Assembly: GCF_002355435.1 (NCBI RefSeq)
Contig: NZ_AP017313.1
Location: forward strand, 4,774,001-4,838,000
Direction of reading: 5' to 3'
DNA: 64,000 nt
DNA from: Mucilaginibacter gotjawali
GTDB taxonomy: Bacteria; Bacteroidota; Bacteroidia; Sphingobacteriales; Sphingobacteriaceae
The notes under the pieces were generated by a model, which was not told where the DNA came from, did not search any database, and saw nothing but the letters and a program-made list of their open reading frames with translations. The translations under genes were made by a program, and so were the position numbers. Each line of letters opens with the position of its first letter. Position 1 is the first letter of the stretch. This document shows positions 51,831 to 59,421 of this stretch, piece after piece.

Positions 51831-52566
51831 TATTGTTGTGTATGGCTGCATTTAATCCTTTTAGAACCAAGTAAGGCTCAATTTTTATACAGGGGGCAAA
51901 GATGCTATTTTTTAACAGCGTATCAAAAAAAATACTGTCGCCCCCGCTCAGTACAATATTCAAGTCTTTTTCGTTAGCCCGGTAGCTTTCAATAAAACCG
52001 GTTAACTCATATTTTATCCCGTTTTGCACCCCCGATAGTATGGATGAGGTGGTGTTGTTTCCAAAAAAAGCGCTAAAGCTTTCGTCGGCATCAACCAGCG
52101 GTAACCCGGCAGTATAATTATTTAATGCCTTATAACGCATATTTAATCCCGGTGATATGCTGCCGCCAAAATAATTTCCGCCGGCATCAACCCAATCATA
52201 CGTAATGCAGGTACCGCCGCTTATTACCAGGTTATCATTACCGGGGTATAAATGGTGGGCTCCCGTAACCGCTGCAAGGCGGTCGGCCCCTAATGTTTCC
52301 GGGCTCAGGTAATGATTTTTAATCAGCCTGTTCATCGCCGCATTAAAGTAAACCAAACGGGTGCTTTGCGCCAAAAACAGTTGCCAGGCATCGTCGTCCT
52401 TATTTTTAACGGTAGATATAATGGCCCGGCTTATTTGATGATCGATTAACAAGTCACCGATGATCTCTTCATCAAGCTGCTGGTATTGTGCGTTAAAAAC
52501 AAGTTCATCCTGCTTAAAAACAGCAATTTTTGTAAACGTATTGCCAATGTCGATGACGAGGTTCAT
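51823..52566 (-). CDS. coaX: Type III pantothenate kinase
   Basis: The 247-residue protein is a CoaX-type kinase for the first step of coenzyme A synthesis. It has the ASKHA phosphate loop DIGNTFTKIAVF (about 6-17), the GADRLAAVTGA block (about 101) and GGTCITYDWVD (about 122). CoaX enzymes are not feedback-inhibited by CoA and need a monovalent cation. It is the first gene of an operon with the barrel protein and lptC. A repeat gap precedes it. Confidence 0.96.
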   Translation of the reverse strand: MNLVIDIGNTFTKIAVFKQDELVFNAQYQQLDEEIIGDLLIDHQISRAIISTVKNKDDDAWQLFLAQSTRLVYFNAAMNRLIKNHYLSPETLGADRLAAVTGAHHLYPGNDNLVISGGTCITYDWVDAGGNYFGGSISPGLNMRYKALNNYTAGLPLVDADESFSAFFGNNTTSSILSGVQNGIKYELTGFIESYRANEKDLNIVLSGGDSIFFDTLLKNSIFAPCIKIEPYLVLKGLNAAIHNNND

Positions 52567-52710
52567 TTTTTGAGTCCCGAGTCTTGAGTCTTAAGTCTTA
52601 AGCCAGGTAAAAGGAAAACCATTTTAGGTATAAATTTATTTACCATCTTATTGATTATTAAGCTTATGCTACTGACTTAAGACTTCAGGCTAAAGACTTT
52701 GGACTTAAAA
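52567..52710. repeat. Inverted GACTTAAGACT repeat gap
   Basis: GAGTCTTGAGTCTTAAGTCTTAAG (split over 52577-52603) faces GACTTAAGACTTCAGG and GACTTTGGACTT (52674-52705). It forms a long imperfect stem between purQ and coaX. The units resemble those at 35596-35667. Confidence 0.75.
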
Positions 52711-53403
52711 TCAAACCTTTACCATTGATAAAATAGATTCAAAAATGGCAAGGCCATCCTCGTTGGCTACCAAAGCATCGGCAGCGCGTTCAGGGTGCGG
52801 CATAAAACCAAACACATTTCTTTCCTTGTTGCAGATGCCCGCTATGTTCTCTAAAGATCCGTTAGGGTTGCTTTCAGGCGTAATATTTCCTGATTCGTCA
52901 CAATACCTGAACAAGATCTGGTCGTTGTCTTTCAATGATTGCAACACTTCCGGATCAGCAAAATAATTGCCTTCGCCATGGGCGATAGGTATTTTTAATG
53001 CCCGCTGCGGATCGATCTGCGCGGTGATCAATGAGTTTGAAGTTTGCGGCTTCATATAAATATTGCGGCAAATAAATTTCCGGTTCTCATTATGCAGCAG
53101 CGCACCTTCCAGCAAGCCTGCTTCGGTAAGGATCTGGAAACCATTGCAGATCCCTAAAACATATCCTCCGTTGGCAGCAAAGCGGATAACTTCCTGCATG
53201 ATGGGCGAAAAACGTGCAATTGCGCCCGAACGCAAGTAATCGCCAAAAGAAAAACCGCCTGGCAATACAATAAACTCGGCCCCCTGCAGGTCATGGTCTT
53301 TATGCCATAAACGAACCACTTCCTGGCCCATTATTTTTTCCAATACATAAATGAGGTCCTCATCGCAATTGGATCCCGGAAATATAACTACTCCAAATTT
53401 CAT
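52711..53403 (-). CDS. purQ: Phosphoribosylformylglycinamidine synthase, glutaminase subunit
   Basis: This is the 230-residue glutaminase subunit of the split FGAM synthase in purine synthesis. The nucleophile is in GICNGFQ, with the histidine and glutamate in the C-terminal HPERA. The ATG at 53403 begins MKFGVVIFPGSNCDED, the usual family start; an in-frame ATG 78 bases further upstream would add a non-conserved extension. purL and purS are not adjacent. It appears to be monocistronic. Confidence 0.96.
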   Translation of the reverse strand: MKFGVVIFPGSNCDEDLIYVLEKIMGQEVVRLWHKDHDLQGAEFIVLPGGFSFGDYLRSGAIARFSPIMQEVIRFAANGGYVLGICNGFQILTEAGLLEGALLHNENRKFICRNIYMKPQTSNSLITAQIDPQRALKIPIAHGEGNYFADPEVLQSLKDNDQILFRYCDESGNITPESNPNGSLENIAGICNKERNVFGFMPHPERAADALVANEDGLAIFESILSMVKV

Positions 53404-53537
53404 CAGAATTAATTTTATGGCAGTCGGCCTGATGGTGATCGGGCTTATCGGCCGGTATTCATTTAAGATCATGAAACACATAACGGTTTCATGTTACAAA
53501 ACTAACATAACAGCTGTAAATTGAGCGAAACTAAAAG

Positions 53538-54521
53538 TTAAAAATTGTTAAACTGAAAATAAACGATCATGAGCAGCAATAAGCCGAACAGCGCTTCGTA
53601 AAACCATTTGCGTTTAGCATTTAAAAAATAGTAAGCAAAAAACACCGATGCCGGCACTGCACACAACAAAAAATGTGGCAATTGAAAAGCAGCTTTTACG
53701 CAAAATGACAGCAGGGTGATCACAAATACGATCAGCAACAGCTGAAGCGACTTGCGTACCTGGATATAACTTTTATAAAAATTTTGCTGCAATTTGATCA
53801 AACAGAGCGTCAGTATAACTACAACCGGTATAATTAACAGGTAATTATAATAGTTGGTATTGATATTTTGCGGAAACCTGGTGGCCAGCGGAAGCCATAT
53901 ATCTGCAAAATGTACCAGGTTGTTCTCTAAATAATAATAAACCGCCAGGAAAAAAAAGATGGTAATGAACCCGATTACAGCCGCAATCCATTCGCGCCAG
54001 TCGAAAGACCTGAAAATTACCAGGCCGATCCATACGGCCAGAAAAAGAAAAACAAAGGGAAGATATAACAAGGTGCCCAGAGCGATGATCATCCCAAGGT
54101 CAAACGCAGTTGATTTGGCATCTTTACTTTTGTAAAAATTAATCAGTTTAAAAAGCATCCAGATCACCAGGAAATTACAAATTAAGGGCGGGCTTAATAA
54201 CAGGAAGGGCGTAAACAGGCTTGATAAGGCAATAAACATTAAGGCCGGCAAAAATGAGGGTTTCCCTAATAAGTTAAAATGATTGACCAGGTGATTAAGC
54301 AAAAGTGCCTGCGCCAGCACCATAACCGCAGCCAGGAAAACGTTTAATGTGGGAGAAATTGCGCTGTAACCTGCCGGCAGCCAAAGGCTTAAAAACGGCC
54401 CCATAAACATTGATCCGGCTTTTGCGGGCGCGTTAACCAGGTAGCCTGTGCGCAGCCCTATTAAAACCACTACAAGCCATAAAACATTAAACGGGCTAAG
54501 CTTTTTGAAAAAGTTGATCAT
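53538..54521 (-). CDS. DUF6427 family multi-pass membrane protein
   Basis: The 327-residue protein has about nine or ten hydrophobic helices and only short loops (INFFKKLSPFNVLWLVVVLI..., FFFLAVYYYLENN, LLSFCVKAAFQLPHFLL). It matches DUF6427, a Bacteroidota inner-membrane family of unknown role with an EpsG/Wzy-like look. The gene is followed by purQ after about 130 bases and preceded by a repeat gap, so it is probably transcribed alone. Confidence 0.85.
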   Translation of the reverse strand: MINFFKKLSPFNVLWLVVVLIGLRTGYLVNAPAKAGSMFMGPFLSLWLPAGYSAISPTLNVFLAAVMVLAQALLLNHLVNHFNLLGKPSFLPALMFIALSSLFTPFLLLSPPLICNFLVIWMLFKLINFYKSKDAKSTAFDLGMIIALGTLLYLPFVFLFLAVWIGLVIFRSFDWREWIAAVIGFITIFFFLAVYYYLENNLVHFADIWLPLATRFPQNINTNYYNYLLIIPVVVILTLCLIKLQQNFYKSYIQVRKSLQLLLIVFVITLLSFCVKAAFQLPHFLLCAVPASVFFAYYFLNAKRKWFYEALFGLLLLMIVYFQFNNF

Positions 54522-54651
54522 TATTGAAAATATCCGGGGGCGAAATTAGCAGAAAAACCGCTCACGGTAAAAGTACTTATTTTTAGCATACGTTGGCCTC
54601 ACCTAAAATGCATAGCATTCATGAACTCCTATTAAAAACGAATTATTTGCG

Positions 54652-54748
54652 TGAATAATCCTCTCCAAAGGAGAGGACTTTACCTTCGCTCGCGTAAATC
54701 TATAACACTTTTAAGCCCCTCTCTCTTGGAGAGGGGTTGGGGTGAGGC
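54652..54748. repeat. CCTCTCC/GGAGAGG palindromic repeat
   Basis: CCTCTCCAAAGGAGAGG (54660-54676) and CCCCTCTCTCTTGGAGAGGGG (54717-54737) are two inverted repeats, the second followed by TTGGGGTGAGGC. This is a known type of dispersed element in Bacteroidota genomes. Confidence 0.8.
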
Positions 54749-54754
54749 AAAAAA

Positions 54755-55747
54755 CTACTTATTTTTAGCATACCGTTTGATCATATCAGCTATGATCTGC
54801 GCTGTTTCATCCGGAAAATTAACGGCGATCTTTTTTTCGCTGCTGATCCAGTTATTGATATGGTAAACAAACTGGTCGTCAACATCATATATCACCGGCA
54901 CCCCAAGTTTTGAAGCCGCCAGGGCATTGCATTGCTGCTCATACTGGCCCTTCATCGGGATCATCATCACTTTTTTCTGTAAAAATAAAGCTTCGGCAGG
55001 GCCTTCAAAACCGCCGCCGGTAAGCAGCCCCTCGCAGGCCGCAAGGCTATTGTTAAATGCTTCGTTATTTACCGGAAACACCTGCACATTACCCTGCTGG
55101 TATGGCGTTTTCTGCCGCTTTGAAAAAATATGCCACGTTACTTTAGACGCTTTATTTAACAGCCCCGCAAGCAGTTTATCGTCATATGCGGGCAGGTAAA
55201 CCGTGTAATGCCCGGCGTTGCTGGTAATTAAATTGCGGATTTCGCTGCGGATAACCGGGGTATGTATAAAATCATCATAACGCTCAAAATGAAAGCCAAT
55301 ATGATCAGTAGTAGGCGAATAGTATTTAAAAAGCCATTCGGCCCAGCTGCGTTTGGCCGGCCTGGGTGTTTTGGGCGAAACAAAAGAGCACTGGTGACTT
55401 AACGATACACTTGGTAATTTTTGCAGCCTGCATGCCCAGGCGCTTACTGGCTCAAAATCGTTGATGATCAGGTCGTATTGCTTCAAGGGGAGGTTTCGGA
55501 TATCCTTCAATAGGCGGGGCAGGTTCATCAATTTAAAGGTGGCCCAATTGTCAACCCCGCCCTGCGTCCCAAAAACAAAACTAAAGCCATGAAACCGGTA
55601 CTTTAATGGCTGCGCCAAACTTACCTCGGCTTCTGTACCGCTTACCAGCAGGTCAAGCTCGCCATATTGCTGCAGCAGGGGCACAATTTCGCGCGCCCGG
55701 CTAATATGGCCATTACCTGTTCCCTGTATAGCATAGAGTATTTTCAT
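54755..55747 (-). CDS. Glycosyltransferase-family protein (MJ1255/GT28-like)
   Basis: The 330-residue protein opens with the GT-B fold motif MKILYAIQGTGNGHISRARE, and its C-terminal half has GLLTGGGFEGPAEALFLQKKVMMIP, the nucleotide-sugar-binding region of MurG/GT28-type enzymes. There is no signal peptide, so it works in the cytoplasm on a lipid or protein acceptor that cannot be named. It is in its own unit, bounded by repeats on both sides. Confidence 0.85.
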   Translation of the reverse strand: MKILYAIQGTGNGHISRAREIVPLLQQYGELDLLVSGTEAEVSLAQPLKYRFHGFSFVFGTQGGVDNWATFKLMNLPRLLKDIRNLPLKQYDLIINDFEPVSAWACRLQKLPSVSLSHQCSFVSPKTPRPAKRSWAEWLFKYYSPTTDHIGFHFERYDDFIHTPVIRSEIRNLITSNAGHYTVYLPAYDDKLLAGLLNKASKVTWHIFSKRQKTPYQQGNVQVFPVNNEAFNNSLAACEGLLTGGGFEGPAEALFLQKKVMMIPMKGQYEQQCNALAASKLGVPVIYDVDDQFVYHINNWISSEKKIAVNFPDETAQIIADMIKRYAKNK

Positions 55748-55749
55748 GG

Positions 55750-55880
55750 TAGAGTTGTTGGAATGTTGGAATGTTGTAAAGTTGGAATGTTGCTAAAATG
55801 TTTTAATGTTGTTTTCAACTTTACCCTCAACGTCAAATGTAACATTACAACGTTTCAACTTTACAACATTACAACAAAAT
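55750..55880. repeat. Inverted TGTTGTAAAGTTG repeat gap
   Basis: GTTGGAATGTTGGAATGTTGTAAAG (split over 55757-55783) faces CATTACAACGTTTCAAC and TTTACAACATTACAAC (55841-55875). The unit is nearly the same as in the gap at 27137-27244, 28 kb away. Confidence 0.75.
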
Positions 55881-55895
55881 TGTTAGCAACAATTC

Positions 55896-56750
55896 CTACC
55901 CCGGTTCCTGTTTAAATCTTTCGAGTAAGATATTTACATCCATTTTGGCATCCAGGTCCTCTGCATCGGTTTTATCGTCGTCATCGGGCTCGCTTCCAAA
56001 GTTATCGGGTTCGTATTTAAATATGGTCCACTTACCTTCATTATATTCCAGCGCGGTAAGGCTCTCTACCCAGTCGCCTGAATTTAAATACAAAACGGAA
56101 CCGCTTTTTTCGGTTGATTCGATCTCCCTGATCTCGGCGTGATGGATATGCCCGCAAATTACATACTGGTAGTTTTTGTCGACAGCCAGGTCGGCGGCAG
56201 TTTGTTCAAACTGGTTGATAAATTTTACCGCTTCTTTAAAACTCGCCTTAACTTTTTGCGAAAAGCTCATTTTTTGGCGGCCAAAAGCTGTTAAAATCCG
56301 GTTGGTAAAGCTATTGATCAGGATGAGTGTATCATAACCAATGGCGCCAAGTTTGGCCAGCCATTTAGAATGCTGCATGGTAACGTCAAACACATCGCCG
56401 TGGAAGATCCAGGCTTTCTTACCGTCAATATTCAGTACGATCTTATTCAGCAGCTGGAAAGAACCCAGGTTAAAATCAGCAAATTTGCGCAGCATTTCAT
56501 CATGATTGCCGGTTAAATAGTAAACCGGGATGCCTTCGGTCACAAACTTCAGAATCCTGCGCACCACTTTCATATGCGCTTCGGGCCAGTATGATTTGCT
56601 GAACTGCCAGATATCTATGATATCGCCGTTCAGGATCAGCATTTTCGGTTTGACGCTTTTTAAATATTTCAGCAATTCTTTGGCGTGACAGCCATAGGTG
56701 CCCAAATGCACGTCGGATATAACTACAATATCAACTTCGCGTTTAGCCAT
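55896..56750 (-). CDS. LpxH-like metallophosphoesterase
   Basis: The 284-residue protein belongs to the calcineurin-like phosphoesterases of the UDP-2,3-diacylglucosamine pyrophosphatase type. Metal-binding motifs are ISDVHLG (D13, H15), NGDIIDIW (about 41-48), GNHDE (about 81-85), FHGDVFD and GHIHHAEI. LpxH cuts UDP-diacylglucosamine to lipid X in lipid A synthesis; Bacteroidota have several paralogues, so the exact substrate is not certain. The C-terminus is acidic (PDDDDKTDAEDLDAK). Confidence 0.88.
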   Translation of the reverse strand: MAKREVDIVVISDVHLGTYGCHAKELLKYLKSVKPKMLILNGDIIDIWQFSKSYWPEAHMKVVRRILKFVTEGIPVYYLTGNHDEMLRKFADFNLGSFQLLNKIVLNIDGKKAWIFHGDVFDVTMQHSKWLAKLGAIGYDTLILINSFTNRILTAFGRQKMSFSQKVKASFKEAVKFINQFEQTAADLAVDKNYQYVICGHIHHAEIREIESTEKSGSVLYLNSGDWVESLTALEYNEGKWTIFKYEPDNFGSEPDDDDKTDAEDLDAKMDVNILLERFKQEPG

Positions 56751-56821
56751 TAAAATTTAGGGGGTAGAATTTTGGCCGGCAAAATATACCGGAAAAAGGA
56801 GTGAGAAAAATATAGCAACGA

Positions 56822-56932
56822 TTACTCGTCGTCGTCGTCATGATTAACTTTCAGATCAAATGGGCTCAGATAAAATACTCCTACCAGGAATAACAATCCA
56901 ACTATAACCAAATAAGCAAATTCGAAATGCAT
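56822..56932 (-). CDS. 36-residue single-pass membrane protein
   Basis: A short frame starts at an ATG at 56932 and ends at TAA at 56822. The product begins MHFEFAYLVIVGLLFLVGVF, one strong membrane helix, followed by YLSPFDLKVNHDDDDE, an acidic tail. Hydrophobicity, a clean start and stop and isolation between two genes favour a real gene. A GATATTTG about 24 bases upstream resembles a -7 box with one mismatch. Its function is unknown; small anchors of this type often belong to membrane complexes. Confidence 0.5.
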   Translation of the reverse strand: MHFEFAYLVIVGLLFLVGVFYLSPFDLKVNHDDDDE

Positions 56933-57004
56933 ATCTTAAATGTTTTACAAATATCCGTAAATCAGGTTATTCTAATGTTAAGACTCTGTTAAATGTAAAA
57001 GGTT

Positions 57005-57535
57005 TCATCCGGTTTTAAATTTTTTTTCGATCCTGTCCAGCTGTTTTAAATGATGCAGTAAATGGATCCTGATAAATTTAACCCATTGCCCGGCATTCAG
57101 CATCCCCAGGCGCGGGTGTTTATGCCGCGAGGCCGGCAGTGCATCCTTTAATTGCGGGGTAATTTCATCCACCCGTTTCCGGCATTTGATCACCAGGTTT
57201 TTGGCGTCCTCTTTGCTGATCTTCAGGGCAGGCATTTTTGCGTTAACTTTTTCAGGCACTTTTACCCTAACCGGCGGGAACCTGTTGATGGTCATCATCA
57301 GCATGCCCAAAAAAGTTAATTTTTTGGTAGTAGGTACGCAGGTATTATTGCAGCACCGTTCCAGCGCTATGGTTGAACCTAATGTGGCCTGCAGGATATG
57401 GCTGTACACCTCGGCGTATGACCATCCCCCGCCAGGCGGCGTTTCGGTAAATTTTTCATCAGGGATAAGGTCAAGCCGCGCCCGGTAGTTATCCAATGCG
57501 GTATCAATGGCCTTACGTTCCTTGTTGATGTTCAT
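57005..57535 (-). CDS. DinB-superfamily protein
   Basis: The 176-residue helical protein fits the DinB/YfiT-like metal-binding fold: an N-terminal helix with a histidine in YAEVYSHILQA and a C-terminal HLLHHLKQLDRIEK. In the family three histidines bind nickel or zinc, and many members are thiol transferases or are of unknown function. It is a single gene. A TACCTTTA box ending four bases before the ATG suggests a leaderless transcript. Confidence 0.88.
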   Translation of the reverse strand: MNINKERKAIDTALDNYRARLDLIPDEKFTETPPGGGWSYAEVYSHILQATLGSTIALERCCNNTCVPTTKKLTFLGMLMMTINRFPPVRVKVPEKVNAKMPALKISKEDAKNLVIKCRKRVDEITPQLKDALPASRHKHPRLGMLNAGQWVKFIRIHLLHHLKQLDRIEKKFKTG

Positions 57536-57539
57536 GTAT

Positions 57540-57547
57540 TAAAGGTA
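57540..57547 (-). promoter_or_regulatory. Near-consensus -7 box four bases from the DinB-like start
   Basis: The minus strand reads TACCTTTA, then ATAC, then ATG. One base differs from TAnnTTTG. The geometry is the same as for scpA, rlmN and hicB. Confidence 0.45.
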
Positions 57548-57643
57548 ATGTGTTTTTATTCAAAGTCTTGCGCTAAACTTCTCCACATATAAACTATTAG
57601 CTAGGAGGGCGGCTCAGTGATCAATAAGAAATTGTTTCGGAAT

Positions 57644-57844
57644 TTAGTCTTTTAAATCAATCCCGGCTTGTTTGAGAATCCCGTGCAAAGTCCCCTTTTT
57701 TAAATCTTTTGCGTGCATCGGAACAACAGTTCTCTTATTATTCGATCTGTTGACATAGATATGGTGACTTCCATTTGTTCGGGCGAGTTCAAATCCATGC
57801 GCCAATAAAATAGCAACAATCTCTTTGGGTGTATAAGACTTCAT
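57644..57844 (-). CDS. hicA: HicA-family mRNA interferase toxin
   Basis: This 66-residue double-stranded RNA-binding-fold toxin has the catalytic histidine in GSHHIYVN (H27 or H28) and the conserved TVVPMHAKDLKKGTLHGILKQAGI C-terminus, here split by one Met-His. HicA cuts mRNA when HicB is degraded. It follows hicB by three bases, so both are made from one message. Antitoxin-first order is opposite to the classical hicAB locus, but it is known. Confidence 0.92.
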   Translation of the reverse strand: MKSYTPKEIVAILLAHGFELARTNGSHHIYVNRSNNKRTVVPMHAKDLKKGTLHGILKQAGIDLKD

Positions 57845-57847
57845 GCA

Positions 57848-58075
57848 TTAAGACGCAAATGTCAAAGAATATTCGAGGCTTTTGCTGTCATCAGGAACCG
57901 GCTCACCATCTTCTTCTAAACTTTCCACATATAAGCTTATTGCCTCTTTCGCCATTGCTATCGCTTCGTCAATTGTCTCACCTTGAGTAAAACATCCCGG
58001 CAGCGCGGGAACAGAAACACTAAATCCCCCTTCATCCTCAGGAGTAAGTAGTATACGGTAGGTACGTTGCTTCAT
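57848..58075 (-). CDS. hicB: HicB-family antitoxin, short form
   Basis: The 75-residue protein has the partial RNase H fold of HicB (RILLTPEDEGGFSVSVPALPGCFTQGETIDEAIAMAKEAI, split into shorter motifs by turns) and ends soon after (PVPDDSKSLEYSLTFAS). It lacks the C-terminal helix-turn-helix or ribbon-helix-helix DNA-binding domain of longer HicB proteins, so autorepression by HicB itself is doubtful. It is first in the operon and has its own promoter within the 27 bases after the nucleotidase gene. Confidence 0.92.
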   Translation of the reverse strand: MKQRTYRILLTPEDEGGFSVSVPALPGCFTQGETIDEAIAMAKEAISLYVESLEEDGEPVPDDSKSLEYSLTFAS

Positions 58076-58079
58076 AGCA

Positions 58080-58087
58080 CAAATTTA
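58080..58087 (-). promoter_or_regulatory. -7 promoter box of hicB, four bases from the ATG
   Basis: The minus strand reads TAAATTTG, TGCT, ATG. The TAnnTTTG match is exact and predicts a leaderless hicBA transcript. Confidence 0.65.
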
Positions 58088-58102
58088 TATAATATTTCCC
58101 AA

Positions 58103-58816
58103 TTATAATATCAACATCAGTTCCTTCAAATGATGTATCTGCACTGGTACATCATCCGGCTTTGGCGCATTAAACGGGTTAAAATAGATGGCATCCATAC
58201 CAAAATTCAATGCACCGTAAACGTCGGCCTCCAGGCTGTCGCCAATCATCATGCTTTCATTTTTTTTGGCTCCCGCCACATTTAGCGCATGTTCAAAAAT
58301 GGCCGGATCGGGCTTGTTGATGCCCACAATTTCGGAGATGATCACCTCAGCGAAATACTGACCAATATTGGTGTTACCTATCTTAAGCGTTGAGGCTTCC
58401 TTAAAACCATTGGAGATCAGGTGAAGGGTATATTTGCCTTGCAAATATTGCAAAGTCTCGTGCGCATGCGGAAACAGGTTGGTTTTGGTGGGGCAAAGTT
58501 TTACATAATCATCCTCAAAAGCCAGCGGCACCTGGTCGGGGTGCAGGCCAAGCTCTATAAAAGTCCTTCTGAAGCGGGTTTCCCGCAATTCCGTTTTGGT
58601 GATCTTCCCGGTATGATATTCTGCCCAAAGCTGGTGGTTATTGCGGGTATAGGTTTCAATAAATAAGGATGCGCCGGGTAAACCGATCTCGTCCAGTTTA
58701 TAAATGTCATATAACTCGATGAGTGTTTCAGCGGCATTTTTATCAAAATCCCAAATGGTGTGATCGAGGTCGAAGAAAATGTGTTTGTATTTTATTTCGG
58801 ATGTCGGAGTTTGCAT
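58103..58816 (-). CDS. yjjG: HAD-family noncanonical pyrimidine nucleotidase (YjjG-like)
   Basis: The 237-residue HAD-superfamily phosphatase has DLDHTIWDFDKNA (motif I, the nucleophile aspartate), SNG (motif II) and GDSLEADVYGALNFGMDAI (motif IV). YjjG removes phosphate from noncanonical pyrimidine nucleotides and so helps house-clean the dNTP pool. The ATG at 58816 (MQTPTSEIKYKHIFFD) is chosen because the upstream alternative at 58858 crosses a TTTCGGAT repeat. hicB follows after 27 bases. Confidence 0.9.
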   Translation of the reverse strand: MQTPTSEIKYKHIFFDLDHTIWDFDKNAAETLIELYDIYKLDEIGLPGASLFIETYTRNNHQLWAEYHTGKITKTELRETRFRRTFIELGLHPDQVPLAFEDDYVKLCPTKTNLFPHAHETLQYLQGKYTLHLISNGFKEASTLKIGNTNIGQYFAEVIISEIVGINKPDPAIFEHALNVAGAKKNESMMIGDSLEADVYGALNFGMDAIYFNPFNAPKPDDVPVQIHHLKELMLIL

Positions 58817-58885
58817 TTCGGATTTGATAGATATAAAATCCAAAACTAAACTATTCAATTATTAAATCCGAAAGTGGGAACTGAA
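58795..58885. repeat. TTTCGGAT/ATCCGAAA repeat at the nucleotidase start
   Basis: ATTTCGGATGTCGGAG and ATTTCGGATTTGATAG (58795-58835) face AAATCCGAAAG and CTGAAATT (58863-58888). It is a further inverted tandem-unit hairpin, reaching into the 5' end of yjjG. Confidence 0.6.
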
Positions 58886-58899
58886 ATTAAAAATCATTG

Positions 58900-58930
58900 T
58901 GCAATTTGGGAATTGAATTCCCAAATTGCA
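58900..58930. repeat. 31-bp palindrome, left flank of the TIR locus
   Basis: TGCAATTTGGGAATT, one central G, then AATTCCCAAATTGCA: perfect 15-base arms. An almost identical palindrome lies at 60552-60582, so the two bracket about 1.6 kb with the orphan antitoxin-like gene and the TIR gene. Preceded by TTG in both. Confidence 0.9.
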
Positions 58931-59008
58931 TAAAAATCGCGCTAAACAACAGATAGTGTTAATGTTTTATTTATTTTACGACAAGGATGAAACAGTGATA
59001 AATCATTT

Positions 59009-59049
59009 ATTCCTGCAATTCTATAAAAAGATTATAAAATTGCAGGAAT
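59009..59049 (-). terminator. Hairpin after the antitoxin-like gene
   Basis: ATTCCTGCAATT (59009-59020) pairs with AATTGCAGGAAT (59038-59049), with an inner TATAA/TTATA pair and a five-base loop. It lies 26 bases past the stop of the minus-strand gene at 59075. There is no T-run of length. Confidence 0.65.
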
Positions 59050-59074
59050 GTTCAGCGTCAAAATAATTCAAATA

Positions 59075-59314
59075 TTATGGTTTTAACCATTTATCGTGTT
59101 GAAGTTTAACTTGTTCATGACTTAACAGGTTACTGCTGTCAAAACTTTCTTCATAAGCTGTCAGCAGTTCTTTTTTCTGATCCTCGGTAAGGCTATTCCA
59201 AAGATGCCCGTTTTGGTCATGGTTGATCTTTTGAATCAATTGATAATAACTTTTTAAAAGTTGTTCGTCTTCAATACTATCAATCAACTGATGAAAATCG
59301 TCCTTTATCTTCAT
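59075..59314 (-). CDS. Orphan antitoxin-like small protein
   Basis: From the ATG at 59314 (MKIKDDFHQLIDSIED) the 79-residue protein resembles antitoxins of the RelE/ParE type: an N-terminal helix, then LWNSLTEDQKKELLTAYEESFDSSNLLSHEQVKLQHDKWL (given here as its parts LWNSLTEDQKKELL, YEESFD and HEQVKLQHDKWL), the tail that normally wraps the toxin. No toxin gene follows in the next 250 bases, only hairpins. It may have lost its toxin, or it may partner the TIR protein 107 bases upstream, which is speculative. Confidence 0.6.
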   Translation of the reverse strand: MKIKDDFHQLIDSIEDEQLLKSYYQLIQKINHDQNGHLWNSLTEDQKKELLTAYEESFDSSNLLSHEQVKLQHDKWLKP

Positions 59315-59421
59315 GGCATAAAATAATTGTACTAAAATAACCATTTTTAGTAAACATCCCTAAAAGTGGTTCTTAAAAACTATACCTCATTATTATTTTA
59401 AATACTAAGAATGAAACGACT

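Noticed and set aside
53404..53481. N-terminal extension of purQ
   Set aside because: The family begins at MKFGVVIFPGSNCDED (53403); the extra 26 residues are not conserved in type.
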